Shown here: positions 34,301-42,543 of the stretch, in pieces
Numbering within the stretch: position 1 is the first letter of the stretch
How the letters are laid out: the number at the start of each line of letters is the position of its first letter
IMG/VR virus record: IMGVR_UViG_3300033064_004238
Coordinates: 1-46,171 of that record
Strand: one strand, 5' to 3'
Length of the DNA: 46,171 bases
Source: a virus
The notes under the pieces: generated by a model
Databases searched by the model: none
What the model saw: the letters and a program-made list of their open reading frames with translations, nothing else
Told to the model about the DNA's origin: nothing
Made by a program: the position numbers and the translations under genes

Positions 34301-37300
34301 TGTAGCATTATCCGTAGTAACTCTTGCAGAGGCTAAAGAGTAATTAACCAAAGATGGATGTAAGTGAATACCTGTATGGTTTGCAATTGATCTAATCAAA
34401 AAAGAAACTTCGGCAGGACTAAGATCTTTACCTTCTTGAATAGTTGTTGCCAACTTTTCTATAAATGATGCACCAGCTTTTCTAGATGTCAAACTTCTTG
34501 TAGTATAAGCTTGCTGCCAAAGAGTAAGTTGTACTTTAGAACGGTCTTTACGATTTGCATCATAAATAAGAACATTACCATCATTATTATTAACAGCAAT
34601 AAACTTGTAGTTAACTGAAAACTGTTCAAACCCCTTCATGATCTTTTGGTATAGATCAATATTTTTAGTAGGTCCCTCAACTATACCGTCTTCAATAGTA
34701 ATACCAGTATCAGAAAAGAATGTATTAACTACAGCTTCTGTATCGGGATTACCCTGAGCATATTTAAACAGTCTCATTAAAGCTTTTTTCTGATCTGTTT
34801 GACCAGCAAGAGCATTAAGAAGACCATTGTAAACATGACTTACCTCTACAGATTGTACCATAGGAGTACCATCTGAAAATACAGTGTTACCAAACTGATC
34901 AGAAGTATTTCTAGTAATACTACCAAGATATGTTCTTACAAATACTGATAGTCCAGCAAACCCACCTCTTTCAGAAATTTTATTTTCAGCTACACCATCA
35001 CCTTCAGCATCTGCTATATCCTCATTTACATCTTCATAGAATCTTTCTTGGTATCCAGCAGCAGACATAAAAGAAAGGATAGACTCCTTAAGGTCAGCAG
35101 TCTTTTCACTAACTATGTAGTAAAGATCGTCAATCTGATTTCTTACAGAATCAAAGTCTTCACCAAATCTTTCGGCGTATGTTTCATAGTTTTCTGGAAT
35201 CTCTAAGTTGTAAAGAAGCTTGTACTCTTCAATAATACCATCAAGAATTTCTTCTGTAGACTTTTGCTCACTAGTAGACTTAATATTTACTACTGCTGCA
35301 ATATCTAAAGTAAGTTTAATAGCTGCGGGCCCACTAAAAAATCTAGTGTACTTTTTTGCTACGGGCTTACCATCAGCACCCGGCTCTTCAATAATTAAAG
35401 GTCTAGCAAGAATTTGTTTAAATGCAGGAAGCATAACTCCAGCATTTGTAAAGTCTCTTGTAAATCTATTTGTAGCTACGGCTGACTTAGCAAACTTACC
35501 CGAATCAAAGTCTTGGAAAAGATTAACAATATCATTACGACTAGAAAGACCAAGCAGTGCTCTAATCCACTCAACAATTCTTGCAAATAAATTTTTATGT
35601 GCTACATCTGTAGGAAACTTCTTGTCTTTCTTCCAAGACTCAAAAGCATCAGCAAGATATTCTTCATAAACAAGATATTCCATCTGAACAGCATTAAATT
35701 TGCTGTAAAACTCAGGGTTAGTAGCTCTAAGTTCAGCAATAGCTGTCTCTAAAGTTTTACCTTCTCTTCTAAGAATCTGAAGTTTTTCTCTTTTAGCACT
35801 AGCAAGAAGCTTGTTAATCTGTTGATCATTAAGAATAAGTCTGAATAGACCGTGAAAAGCTTCGTGGTATTTAGCTGGAGAAATTGGTGATACTTGAATA
35901 ACACCATTTACTTTAATACCACCTGCAAGTGCCTGAACGCTTGCATAGAACCTACCAAGAGTAATTTGACCAGTTTTAAAATTCTTCTCAAGAGTTTCAA
36001 GCTGTTCTACAGCAAAATAATCTGGTAGATTGTTTGTAACAAACTCAAGGAAGTCTTTCATAGATTTAGCATCTTCAGGAGTAAATCCAGGAGCTTGCTT
36101 AAATGAAGATAAAGATTCAGCACCATCTTCAATATCCTTAATGTTTTGCAAAATAGCTTTTACTTTAGGATTGGCATCTGCCGTTTTAGAAGCCTCTGCT
36201 TTTGTTTGACCAGACTCTATAGCCGCCATGTAAGCTTCTTTCCAAGCAACCTTTTTTTCATTATTAAGAGCAGTAAAACCTAATACTTTTTGTTCTGATA
36301 CTCCTCCTTTAACACTAGTAGATGGTTGAGTAGTTCTAAGTTCTTCTACTATTTCTGCAAGAGTATCAGCATGAGAATGATAACCACCTTTTACAATAGT
36401 TCCATCATTATTTGTAACCTCCATAGGTTTATAATACAATAATGTTTTACCATCTAGTTTACCTTCATTAATTTGTTTAAGTATCCACTCTCTTCTTAAA
36501 GGTTTAATATTTTGGTGTTTAGTACCCATTAACCAATCTCTATAAGCTTGGTCAGCTTCATTAATAGTATTAAATACAGTAATATTATCAACTTTAGATT
36601 CTATAAGATTACCTTGTTTATCTCTGCGTTTTGATCCTATAAAAGGATTTCCAAACTGTTCTTCAGTATTACCAACTCTTGTTACAACAATTCCTTTATC
36701 TGTATAAGGTGTTGTAGCATCTTTTATATCAGCCCATCTGCTAAGATCTTTAACAATAGGTTTAACACTAGTAGATGATTGAGTAGTTTTAAAATCTTCT
36801 GATAACCCAGACAAAGTAGCTAATACTTGACTCTTAGTATGTTGTTCTACCACATCTTCAGAAGAAGCTTGTCTGGCAGGCTTATCTTTAAGATCAGCAA
36901 ACGCCGTAAGCCTAGTTGCTCCAACAACTTCAGGTGCAACATTGGTAACAAAGTTTCCTTCTACAATATCTCTAGCTGTAATGGTTTGTCCCAAAGCAGC
37001 TTGAAGAGAATCTTCAGTAACAGTAACCTTTGTTTTAGTTTTGTTATTAGTCCTAGCTTCAGGCGACGTTCCGCTTGCTCTTTCTAAAGCAGCTAGTTCT
37101 GCATTAGCTTTTGCTAGTTTTTCTTTTGCAAGAGTTTTGTATTTATTATACTGCGCATTTACAAATTCTTCAGCTTGCTCATAAGAATCAAAAATAGTAA
37201 CTTCTACTTCAGCTCTTTTAGTAAGTTTTCCATCTGCATCAAGTTCTGCAGGCTTCCAAATTTTTGTAATTACTTCAACGCCTTCTTGTGTAGTGTCTTT

Positions 37301-40300
37301 ACGCTCGTCTTTAAAGTCTCTTACATCATAGATATTTCCAATATCGTGTTTTTGTCCAACATTAAATAGTGGATGATTAGCATTTGGATTCATTCCAGAC
37401 TCTACACCATCTAATTGTCTTTGAGATTTTTCTATATTAGCTTTTTGCTGCTCTAGAACTTGGGAAGTTACTTCTGCCTGAGGCTCTTGAACATCTCTAC
37501 CTGCTTCTTGCGTAGTATCATAACCTTGAGATATAGTTTTGTTATTAGTCCTAGCTTCATCAAGAGCTTGATTCATTACAGAAACAAGATCTGCCGCAGA
37601 ATTAAGACCAGTAACATCTACAGTTTTTTGAAATACTGTGGTAATACCCTTAGCATCTTTTGCAAGAGTAAGTACGAGATCTCCGCTAGAGTTTAATGAT
37701 GGTATAATGTAAAGGTTGCTTGTAGGCAATGCCACAAACATTTTATCCAAAATCCCCGTATTGAAGCCATCATTGTTTTCTGTCTGATCTTCTACAAAAG
37801 CTTCTGAATTTGCTTTAACATATTCAGAACGCTTTTTAAGACTATCTAATACTCCTGTAACCTGACCTTCTGTAAGTCTTGGAAGCTTAAGCTCAATAAA
37901 TACAATGTTTCCGTTTGGCTGTCTAGCAGCTAAAACATATCTACCAAGAGAAGAAAATCTCTCTTTGTTTACCTCAACCTCTTCTTCAAGACGTGCTCTT
38001 TGCTCAGGTGTGTACTCACCACTAGTAATATAACGAGTGCTCGAAGTAATAGTACCTCTAACTTTTTGTTTACGTTGTTCAATAATAAAGTATCCACCGT
38101 CTAACTGGTTAAATGCTAACTCATTAATTGTAGCACTTCCATAAGCATAAGAAGATCTACCCACATTAAATATTCCTAGCTCTTCTTGAATTTGGTTTCC
38201 TGTAAGAACAATCTGTTCACCATTATTTTCATTAAGAAGCTTTTCGGCATTTTTCCAAAGAGCAAAGCCGTTGTAAAGGTTTTTTTTAAAACTTCTAAAA
38301 TTATCAAAAGGATTACCTTTAATATTTGAAAACTCTTGAAATAATTCAAAGCTTATATCCGCAGCCTTAATAGTTTTACCATTAACATCAAGGAAGTCTA
38401 CATCCTGAAGTGTATCAAGCCAACCAATAGTTTTACCATTAAATTGTAACTCAATATAAATTTTAGGAGATTTTTCTATAATGTAAGGGTTTGCTGCTTT
38501 ATCTCCAATCTTAAGATAACCTTTTTTAGACTTATCATAGTTAGGATTAGGTCTGATTACAACAGTAAGACCTGCAGCTAATTCGTTCTTTGGGGTATTA
38601 GCTAAAATAATACTTAGTCTACGTTGAGAATCTTCTCTGGTTTCATTACCCTCTCTGTTAGCATGTACAGAGTTATACTTATCTACACTAAGCAAGTAAC
38701 TTCTATTAGAGTCTTTACCGTCTACTCTGTTTCCGGGAAGTAATGATCTAGACTTTGCAAAGATTTTTTCCTGACCGGTTTCAACGTTTACAGCCTTAAG
38801 TCTAACATTAGGTGCAGACATCTCGGAAGGCTTACTAACAATTCTGTAATCGTTAATACCATCGTTCCAAATTTGACCTGTAGTAAATACAGTACCATCA
38901 AATACAAACGTATCTACAGTTTCTTTGTTAGTTTCAGCATAATTAACCTGAGCATCTACAGCATCTTGAAGAGTTTCAAAAATTGCATCTTGCTCATTTG
39001 TAGACAAAAGATTTCTGTTTTCAAAATTTACTACTTCATAAGTACTAACATCTCCTTTACTTGTAGAAACCACAAAGACTCCAGAAATAGGAGTAACTCC
39101 AGATACCAGCTTTTGATCAGCTTTAAGTTTAGAATTATCAAATACTCCACGATCCTGGTACTTAGACATCATATACTTAGTGTCTAGACCAACAGAAGAA
39201 AGATTATCAATTACAAAAACTGAGTCTTTATTTTTAGATAGCCAATTAAGAAAATCATTAAACTCATACTCTTCATTAAGACCTGGATTATCCGTTAAGA
39301 ATCTTTCTTGTAAAGAGAGAAAAGCATCGTGAATGTTTTTACCCTGTTTGCTACTTAACCAGCTGACAAAACTTGGCATCGGATTACCCGAAGCCTTTCT
39401 TCTAGCAGCTTCATCAGTATATACCTTATTAATAATATCTGTAAGATATTTACCTAGCGGTGTAATAAACTGAAACTCTCCAGTTTCTTCATTTTTTTGA
39501 ACCAAAAACTCTTCTGTAACTTCAAAGTCTTTCTCAGTTACATCTGTAATATTACCAGCCTCGTCTGTTATAGGTACTAAAGGATCAACATTCTTAATAG
39601 AGTTCTTATTATACTGATCAATTAAAGTTTGAATTTTATTGTATATCTCTGTGTTAGGAAGAACAAAACCATCTTCTGTAACAAAATTTTGAGGTATTGT
39701 ACCATTAAACATAAACTCAAAATACTCTGTACCGTCAGAAATCTGTACACCAATCTCAGCTAGCTCATTCACAAGCTGATTTCTTTCGGATTCATTTACA
39801 AAAGCTTTTGCACCCTTTTCAAAATGTTTTTTACGATCAGCAAAGGTCTGTTTCCAAATCTCCGCACCTCTTTCTGTACGAGCAATCATCTCTGCAGGAT
39901 TGATCAAAGTATTAATTGTATCAGCAATAGCTGCTGATTCATCAGAAAGCAAGTAATAATCTACAAGACTTTCAAACGAATCTTTAATAGATTGTTCACT
40001 AGTAGCACCTAAAGTTTTTACATATTTTTCATACTGCTTATATAGCTGCTGATATTCTTTCTTATTTAGCTTTCCCTTTTTAGAACCCTGCTTATTAAGT
40101 GCACTATACTTTAATGCTTCCAGATTAGACTGGAAAACATCAAGAGCATTGTATCTAGCTTTCTTTTCTTTAAGTAAAACTTTTTGTTCTTCTGACAAAG
40201 TATCAGAACCTTCAAGAAGATCTATTTCCTGTTTAAGAAGTTGAATATCTACTTTTCTGCTCTGCTCTGAAAACATTACAGAAAAGTCTGAATATGCAGC

Positions 40301-42523
40301 ATTTGCAATATCAGACTTAAGAGAAAACTCATTAGTAATTCTTTGCATACGTTGAGCATTCTCAACAACCATGTCCTTTGCAAACACCACTTCTTTTTTT
40401 GCTTCTTCCCAAGCAAAATAATTTACTAGCTCTTGATTGTATTGAGCCGGCTCTTTATCTTTATTAAACTTGTTTGGGTTATAAGGCTTGCCAAATCTTG
40501 ATTCAGTATCCTTATAATTCTCCTCAAGCTTATTCATTACTCCAAGAAGCTCATCAATCTTTTCAGCACCTTTTTCTGTAGTACTACTAAATAGTTTATT
40601 AAGCTCTTCAGGTGTAAGACCTTTCATATCTTCAAGAAACGACTTGTAATATTTATAGTTACCAGAAACAAACAAACGATAAGCATTAGTTCTTACAGCC
40701 TGTCTTTTTGTATCAAGAAAAATCTTTTGATCACCTTGAGCTTGAGCCACATTCATTTCAAAAAAAGCTTCTTTCTGAGTTACAAGATTTTCTTTGTTAA
40801 GAAAGTCAATGTAATCATTAGTGCTAAGAGCAGAATTATTAATACTTTCTGCAAACTCTTTAAGAATTTCGGCTTTTTGTGCTGCTTCTTTTCGGTTAAT
40901 AGTCTTATCAAAAATTGCAGTTGTAGCTTTTCTGCCACCAGAAATAACCCCACCAGTTAGAAAGCCTTGAAGAAAGGTGTCAAAACCTTGTCCACTAAAA
41001 ACATTTTCAGAAGCAGACTTTTTTACAGATTGTCCTAAAATGTTATTTGCTGCAATAAGTTGATCACCATAAATAGTACCGTAGTATTCTCTAAGCTTTT
41101 TATCCTTATAAATAGAAGTATAGTAATCAACTGTAGAACCTTGTATAAACTCTTGACTAAGCTCTTGAATACCTTCAGACATATTTGCTTTAGTATATTT
41201 AAAAGCAAGATTAGCCCACTTTCTTGGATTCTTAATATCTTTTAAGAAAGAAACATCCTCTACCCGTGCTACAGATTTTAAAGCATCGTCAGCACCCTTA
41301 GCTAGCTGTTCAGAAATTTCCTCTGCAGATTTTACTACAAGTCTTTTACCACCGGCACTTGCAATGTCATCAGCTTTAGATAAATATTTACCAAAACCTC
41401 TAAACGCATTATCAAAAGTCATTTTATTTGTTATATAAATAAGAGGAACGTTTACAAGACGGTTTGTAAGTCCTGCTTTGCTTGCAAACACTTCAATTTC
41501 TTGAAGTTCATCAGGGGTAAGATCCCGTCCTACCTCATTTCTTTTTATTGCTATTGCTTGATCTCTTGTATCATTATATCCAAAACCACCTTCCATGTTT
41601 GATTCATCAAGGGTCAGGTTAACAGTTCGTACATCTCTATAAAAATTTCCAAAACCTGTAGCAATTGTTGCATAGTCTTTAAGATTATCTGCAGATTTAA
41701 TACCTTTTGCCCAAGTAACAGTATTAGGTACTAAAGACATACCTATAGCAGAACCAGCACCTTTAGCGGCTTTATAAAAATCTCTTGCTGCATCTACAGT
41801 ACCAAAAGCTTTCCATGCAGATCTTAATTGTTTTCCGGCTTGACCTAATCTTAAAGCAGCAACCCCCCAGGAAGCTCCACCAGTAGGAGCGCCAGCATAA
41901 AATAAAAGTGCCTCTTCAATTGCAAGCTCTCCTAGTATACCAACAGTATATGCGGCATTAAGACCAAAATTATTTATCCAAGAACCAAGACCTTTACGGC
42001 TAGATTGACCAATAGCAACAGCATTACCAAATTCATCGGCAAGCTGTGTATCATCAAAACTAGGATTACCTGAAAGAAGGTTACCCATAGAACGTACACC
42101 AGCAGTAAGACCTAATCCGGTAAGCCTTAGAATTTGTGGTGTTGCCCTTGATACGTCATCCCAAAGAGTACTATTCTTATTATAGTAATTTTCGTTATCA
42201 GCATATGGGTAAAACCCAAGCTCTTTAAACTTAGGATGATTTACATATCTATCATAGTTTACTTCTGCAGGTTTAAATGTCTGAGGAGATGCTTCATATA
42301 ATGAACGTGATGGATTATTACTTAAAGCGTATTTATCAAAAGCTTTAATCCATTCAGGTCTAGTTTGTGAATCAGCTGATGCAGCAAGTTTTCTTGTAGG
42401 TTGTCCTGTTATTGGATTAACAAGATTCATTCCTTGTGTAGGAGGGGTAAAAATTCTTTCTGGAAAATTTGCACCAACCTGAATAGGTGTATTGTCAACC
42501 AAAGGGTTTTGAGCTTCTGCCAT
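28355..42523 (-). CDS. giant virion protein: cargo, zincin metallopeptidase and virion RNA polymerase (4722 aa)
   Basis: 4722 residues in one uninterrupted frame. N-terminus (1-260): hydrophobic, Gly-rich helices; ~550-900: long helices; 1656-1829 and 1913-2072: two repeat-flanked modules, the second with a DUF4326-like domain (GNPF … YRDWL … GYHSHADTL). Zincin HEAFH (2220-2224) with EEYLADAFE ~65 residues later. RNA polymerase region: FREGHGADGVYSG (~3110), VVYYKPIGDGKY (~3288) and catalytic-type DFDID (3696-3700), the crAss-like counterpart of NADFDGD. In phi14:2 such a polymerase (2180 aa) is packaged and transcribes early genes; here it seems fused to a protease and cargo domains. Self-cleavage by the zincin is possible but unproven. 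Confidence 0.88.
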   Translation of the reverse strand: MAEAQNPLVDNTPIQVGANFPERIFTPPTQGMNLVNPITGQPTRKLAASADSQTRPEWIKAFDKYALSNNPSRSLYEASPQTFKPAEVNYDRYVNHPKFKELGFYPYADNENYYNKNSTLWDDVSRATPQILRLTGLGLTAGVRSMGNLLSGNPSFDDTQLADEFGNAVAIGQSSRKGLGSWINNFGLNAAYTVGILGELAIEEALLFYAGAPTGGASWGVAALRLGQAGKQLRSAWKAFGTVDAARDFYKAAKGAGSAIGMSLVPNTVTWAKGIKSADNLKDYATIATGFGNFYRDVRTVNLTLDESNMEGGFGYNDTRDQAIAIKRNEVGRDLTPDELQEIEVFASKAGLTNRLVNVPLIYITNKMTFDNAFRGFGKYLSKADDIASAGGKRLVVKSAEEISEQLAKGADDALKSVARVEDVSFLKDIKNPRKWANLAFKYTKANMSEGIQELSQEFIQGSTVDYYTSIYKDKKLREYYGTIYGDQLIAANNILGQSVKKSASENVFSGQGFDTFLQGFLTGGVISGGRKATTAIFDKTINRKEAAQKAEILKEFAESINNSALSTNDYIDFLNKENLVTQKEAFFEMNVAQAQGDQKIFLDTKRQAVRTNAYRLFVSGNYKYYKSFLEDMKGLTPEELNKLFSSTTEKGAEKIDELLGVMNKLEENYKDTESRFGKPYNPNKFNKDKEPAQYNQELVNYFAWEEAKKEVVFAKDMVVENAQRMQRITNEFSLKSDIANAAYSDFSVMFSEQSRKVDIQLLKQEIDLLEGSDTLSEEQKVLLKEKKARYNALDVFQSNLEALKYSALNKQGSKKGKLNKKEYQQLYKQYEKYVKTLGATSEQSIKDSFESLVDYYLLSDESAAIADTINTLINPAEMIARTERGAEIWKQTFADRKKHFEKGAKAFVNESERNQLVNELAEIGVQISDGTEYFEFMFNGTIPQNFVTEDGFVLPNTEIYNKIQTLIDQYNKNSIKNVDPLVPITDEAGNITDVTEKDFEVTEEFLVQKNEETGEFQFITPLGKYLTDIINKVYTDEAARRKASGNPMPSFVSWLSSKQGKNIHDAFLSLQERFLTDNPGLNEEYEFNDFLNWLSKNKDSVFVIDNLSSVGLDTKYMMSKYQDRGVFDNSKLKADQKLVSGVTPISGVFVVSTSKGDVSTYEVVNFENRNLLSTNEQDAIFETLQDAVDAQVNYAETNKETVDTFVFDGTVFTTGQIWNDGINDYRIVSKPSEMSAPNVRLKAVNVETGQEKIFAKSRSLLPGNRVDGKDSNRSYLLSVDKYNSVHANREGNETREDSQRRLSIILANTPKNELAAGLTVVIRPNPNYDKSKKGYLKIGDKAANPYIIEKSPKIYIELQFNGKTIGWLDTLQDVDFLDVNGKTIKAADISFELFQEFSNIKGNPFDNFRSFKKNLYNGFALWKNAEKLLNENNGEQIVLTGNQIQEELGIFNVGRSSYAYGSATINELAFNQLDGGYFIIEQRKQKVRGTITSSTRYITSGEYTPEQRARLEEEVEVNKERFSSLGRYVLAARQPNGNIVFIELKLPRLTEGQVTGVLDSLKKRSEYVKANSEAFVEDQTENNDGFNTGILDKMFVALPTSNLYIIPSLNSSGDLVLTLAKDAKGITTVFQKTVDVTGLNSAADLVSVMNQALDEARTNNKTISQGYDTTQEAGRDVQEPQAEVTSQVLEQQKANIEKSQRQLDGVESGMNPNANHPLFNVGQKHDIGNIYDVRDFKDERKDTTQEGVEVITKIWKPAELDADGKLTKRAEVEVTIFDSYEQAEEFVNAQYNKYKTLAKEKLAKANAELAALERASGTSPEARTNNKTKTKVTVTEDSLQAALGQTITARDIVEGNFVTNVAPEVVGATRLTAFADLKDKPARQASSEDVVEQHTKSQVLATLSGLSEDFKTTQSSTSVKPIVKDLSRWADIKDATTPYTDKGIVVTRVGNTEEQFGNPFIGSKRRDKQGNLIESKVDNITVFNTINEADQAYRDWLMGTKHQNIKPLRREWILKQINEGKLDGKTLLYYKPMEVTNNDGTIVKGGYHSHADTLAEIVEELRTTQPSTSVKGGVSEQKVLGFTALNNEKKVAWKEAYMAAIESGQTKAEASKTADANPKVKAILQNIKDIEDGAESLSSFKQAPGFTPEDAKSMKDFLEFVTNNLPDYFAVEQLETLEKNFKTGQITLGRFYASVQALAGGIKVNGVIQVSPISPAKYHEAFHGLFRLILNDQQINKLLASAKREKLQILRREGKTLETAIAELRATNPEFYSKFNAVQMEYLVYEEYLADAFESWKKDKKFPTDVAHKNLFARIVEWIRALLGLSSRNDIVNLFQDFDSGKFAKSAVATNRFTRDFTNAGVMLPAFKQILARPLIIEEPGADGKPVAKKYTRFFSGPAAIKLTLDIAAVVNIKSTSEQKSTEEILDGIIEEYKLLYNLEIPENYETYAERFGEDFDSVRNQIDDLYYIVSEKTADLKESILSFMSAAGYQERFYEDVNEDIADAEGDGVAENKISERGGFAGLSVFVRTYLGSITRNTSDQFGNTVFSDGTPMVQSVEVSHVYNGLLNALAGQTDQKKALMRLFKYAQGNPDTEAVVNTFFSDTGITIEDGIVEGPTKNIDLYQKIMKGFEQFSVNYKFIAVNNNDGNVLIYDANRKDRSKVQLTLWQQAYTTRSLTSRKAGASFIEKLATTIQEGKDLSPAEVSFLIRSIANHTGIHLHPSLVNYSLASARVTTDNATPEDIFFVNSFSEIQPISARDLTEIQRNLTDGVDLFVQVIDKTDENETQEGSFTRLKNIASSNVFFDETISSTSWKNAEGETVWNHQYSTYALIAVENLKNAVLNGELTANPFYENNLLLANPQFMSILSGLSLERIDGIAKRFLVGKEGELFENKYLEVNKEGGKTFGDMDSVEFLASMMALGSTLNKKTYFNEVAGVLETFATSTHIPSILEASSTSNIVNLPITKYFGAEGKLTKKGAQAIRNEIEREFDSIQRAHVEAERGVNLIKDYHIGKERGFKFSKMAPYMEEAFIEHLQEQAKNSTITFEEALTSFEGAKNITQKAFELLKKEADEFIKVLVEEGGLKSTISQGATRISIPQGSFLPVVFREGHGADGVYSGFVAKSLKQNIYQFYINDLMNSFAWNQLTKGDSVRNVKDAIDEVKRNKGEGAGGYSAYTEATDPKLGINHATKEMSLFTIKDPLFVAKYMSALKGTPQTKEQADAQMWITPKSFRHLKFGFGELDTNFAKVLDKIDQGVPLTQDEIFGSKGMIQRGTMLNSIKVVYYKPIGDGKYVKTSAFVLTKELTSVKNSSGNWAPLAGYEELHNIREALEKYEQDNTETLSALIPESASKLSKQNTYNDAASLVEAIAEKTAVASKLDMRLMFLQQKNPSNKMRITDPSQNKQIINLDIDRSVKVVLNGKSTSLGEISDMYEALSGKRYGLKYTEKRNKIFDTGKPDQYGNSSSKTVNVTLSELYKYAQETLIASGRGSQAEYFELDENNNPKYDHNNPIVQDVFVEMMLSYLSKGVLQEKVPGHTLTLLSDWNIGVVREVIGGTGRVVRRSRLKKNANLNELALSARNVSEEDYNINSVKGSKEGDLVRDRLRFNVTEYGKDGKPTGRKYAEVLLPAHFREIAGLFEDGEIPAAIAEMLGIRIPTQDKHSAMFIKVVDFLPAEFGSVIVSPRELIEISSADFDIDKLYASIKQWYIDKTFTGKIEVREYGKAETSKGKFKDFINFTLRENSSFKSVYSTLNPSKEALSVEIETFNATGILSADVKAILKKMNLPITAEAYLEKENAEGVPQYEGALNNMILDAKSHLLYNPETTSGDLPPAYQPADILPLQDVLKDLRNSVAAFSPEVAELLFDEKNYNTSGALGKFKARKGNKEGSVGIGPTVNALLQWSFLAKGGQNYFTEKFKGFMINGKSYYSYVDRFNTDNVRKGFVLSTLITAMVDNAKERMAERLGLSIEALGVVSHLVALGVPLKDSILFVNQPKVKEYYKEIANNKNLFSGTSKPPKVILQNLIARESTKLAEGEQVVKEFTTKDLEEAIANSGQSPSLNIAVLEALADQLEMTRYFGAIAKVVKLVKGFAPDMASFNDIQYSIDLLTSENSPYDFDAYVKSSEMYTAVLNIYKDIRNLLPSVLISKSPVFILMSNMVMNSVNIQNTQRRNIFKEELEKSILSYLTIKGFLKHGKMSPTLRAALSNSTIYADGNSAESAIHSLVTLRERYPKNYFINNYLIASPYDGEKNRTLLDLIESNSWTKINEDQKLKLQYSILELASDMKARKHFDKLLAYLIVKDGLQFKSGSFLNIVPPILIGSYFESAKALTKATKTELKSSLEEFFGENVETLLSDFTFNYLTSAKNSFYIPKSPESSPFTKLDFVKVTPTKLIVDIWPKDNVMLTIGGELLYDEKGNPFYTDEGEVFKTETSSEVKMDNIQEKLQKLKEATTLFSGTKKVAIGYPVVKVGDTLYKLISVKRFGNKSTKPFSVDKNGNLPNKVFANYFEYQKIEFLGSKAQFAGGWSLFGPVPIKPEVNPFRKAEVTNPQYSESAPAVQASAIQITSDMPKKLGQPNDLLLDNYGIESKFDKALKKFVYTDIETGEGLTKYDGLRPVEVLGMQPKELSQDSVEELPSTKGSTLAQMSSETPVVELANSKLAITAGPVEKLAKWFNSLSKEVQDNNFTGLEFLIQDYQYAAKSSGITVEQFIEAQDRNIC
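36308..36335. repeat. direct repeat B, copy 2 (28 nt)
   Basis: Starts TTTAACACTAGTAGATG and ends TTGAGTAGTT. Matches 36761-36788 at 27 of 28 positions (a single G/A difference). Encodes TTQPSTSVK on the - strand. The distance between copies is 453 nt (151 codons), so the frame is kept. Confidence 0.9.
36761..36788. repeat. direct repeat B, copy 1 (28 nt)
   Basis: Partner of 36308-36335, encoding TTQSSTSVK. Together they bracket the segment for the DUF4326-like domain of the 4722-aa protein. Similarity fades just outside (a CTTCT follows in both), suggesting an originally longer duplicate. Confidence 0.9.
37036..37060. repeat. direct repeat A, copy 2 (25 nt)
   Basis: TAGTTTTGTTATTAGTCC followed by TAGCTTC, identical over 25 nt to 37534-37558. 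Encodes EARTNNKT on the - strand. The spacing is 498 nt (166 codons), in frame. Confidence 0.9.
37534..37558. repeat. direct repeat A, copy 1 (25 nt)
   Basis: Perfect partner of 37036-37060 (residues from E1656 and E1822 of the 4722-aa protein). The enclosed ~166-codon segment encodes a Gln/Glu-rich helix, a small domain (NHPLFNVGQKHDIGNIYDV…) and a Lys/Ala-rich helix. Confidence 0.9.
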
Positions 42524-42543
42524 CTGATTAGATTATTATCTAT

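Noticed and set aside
35220-35669. 149-aa frame on the + strand inside the giant gene
   Set aside because: Antisense shadow of the 4722-aa coding sequence; Ser/Leu-rich composition typical of reverse-strand artefacts, no own signals.
36308-37558. CRISPR-like array from the short repeats
   Set aside because: Two different repeats occur twice each, in frame within a coding gene and ~450-500 nt apart; not a spacer-sized array.
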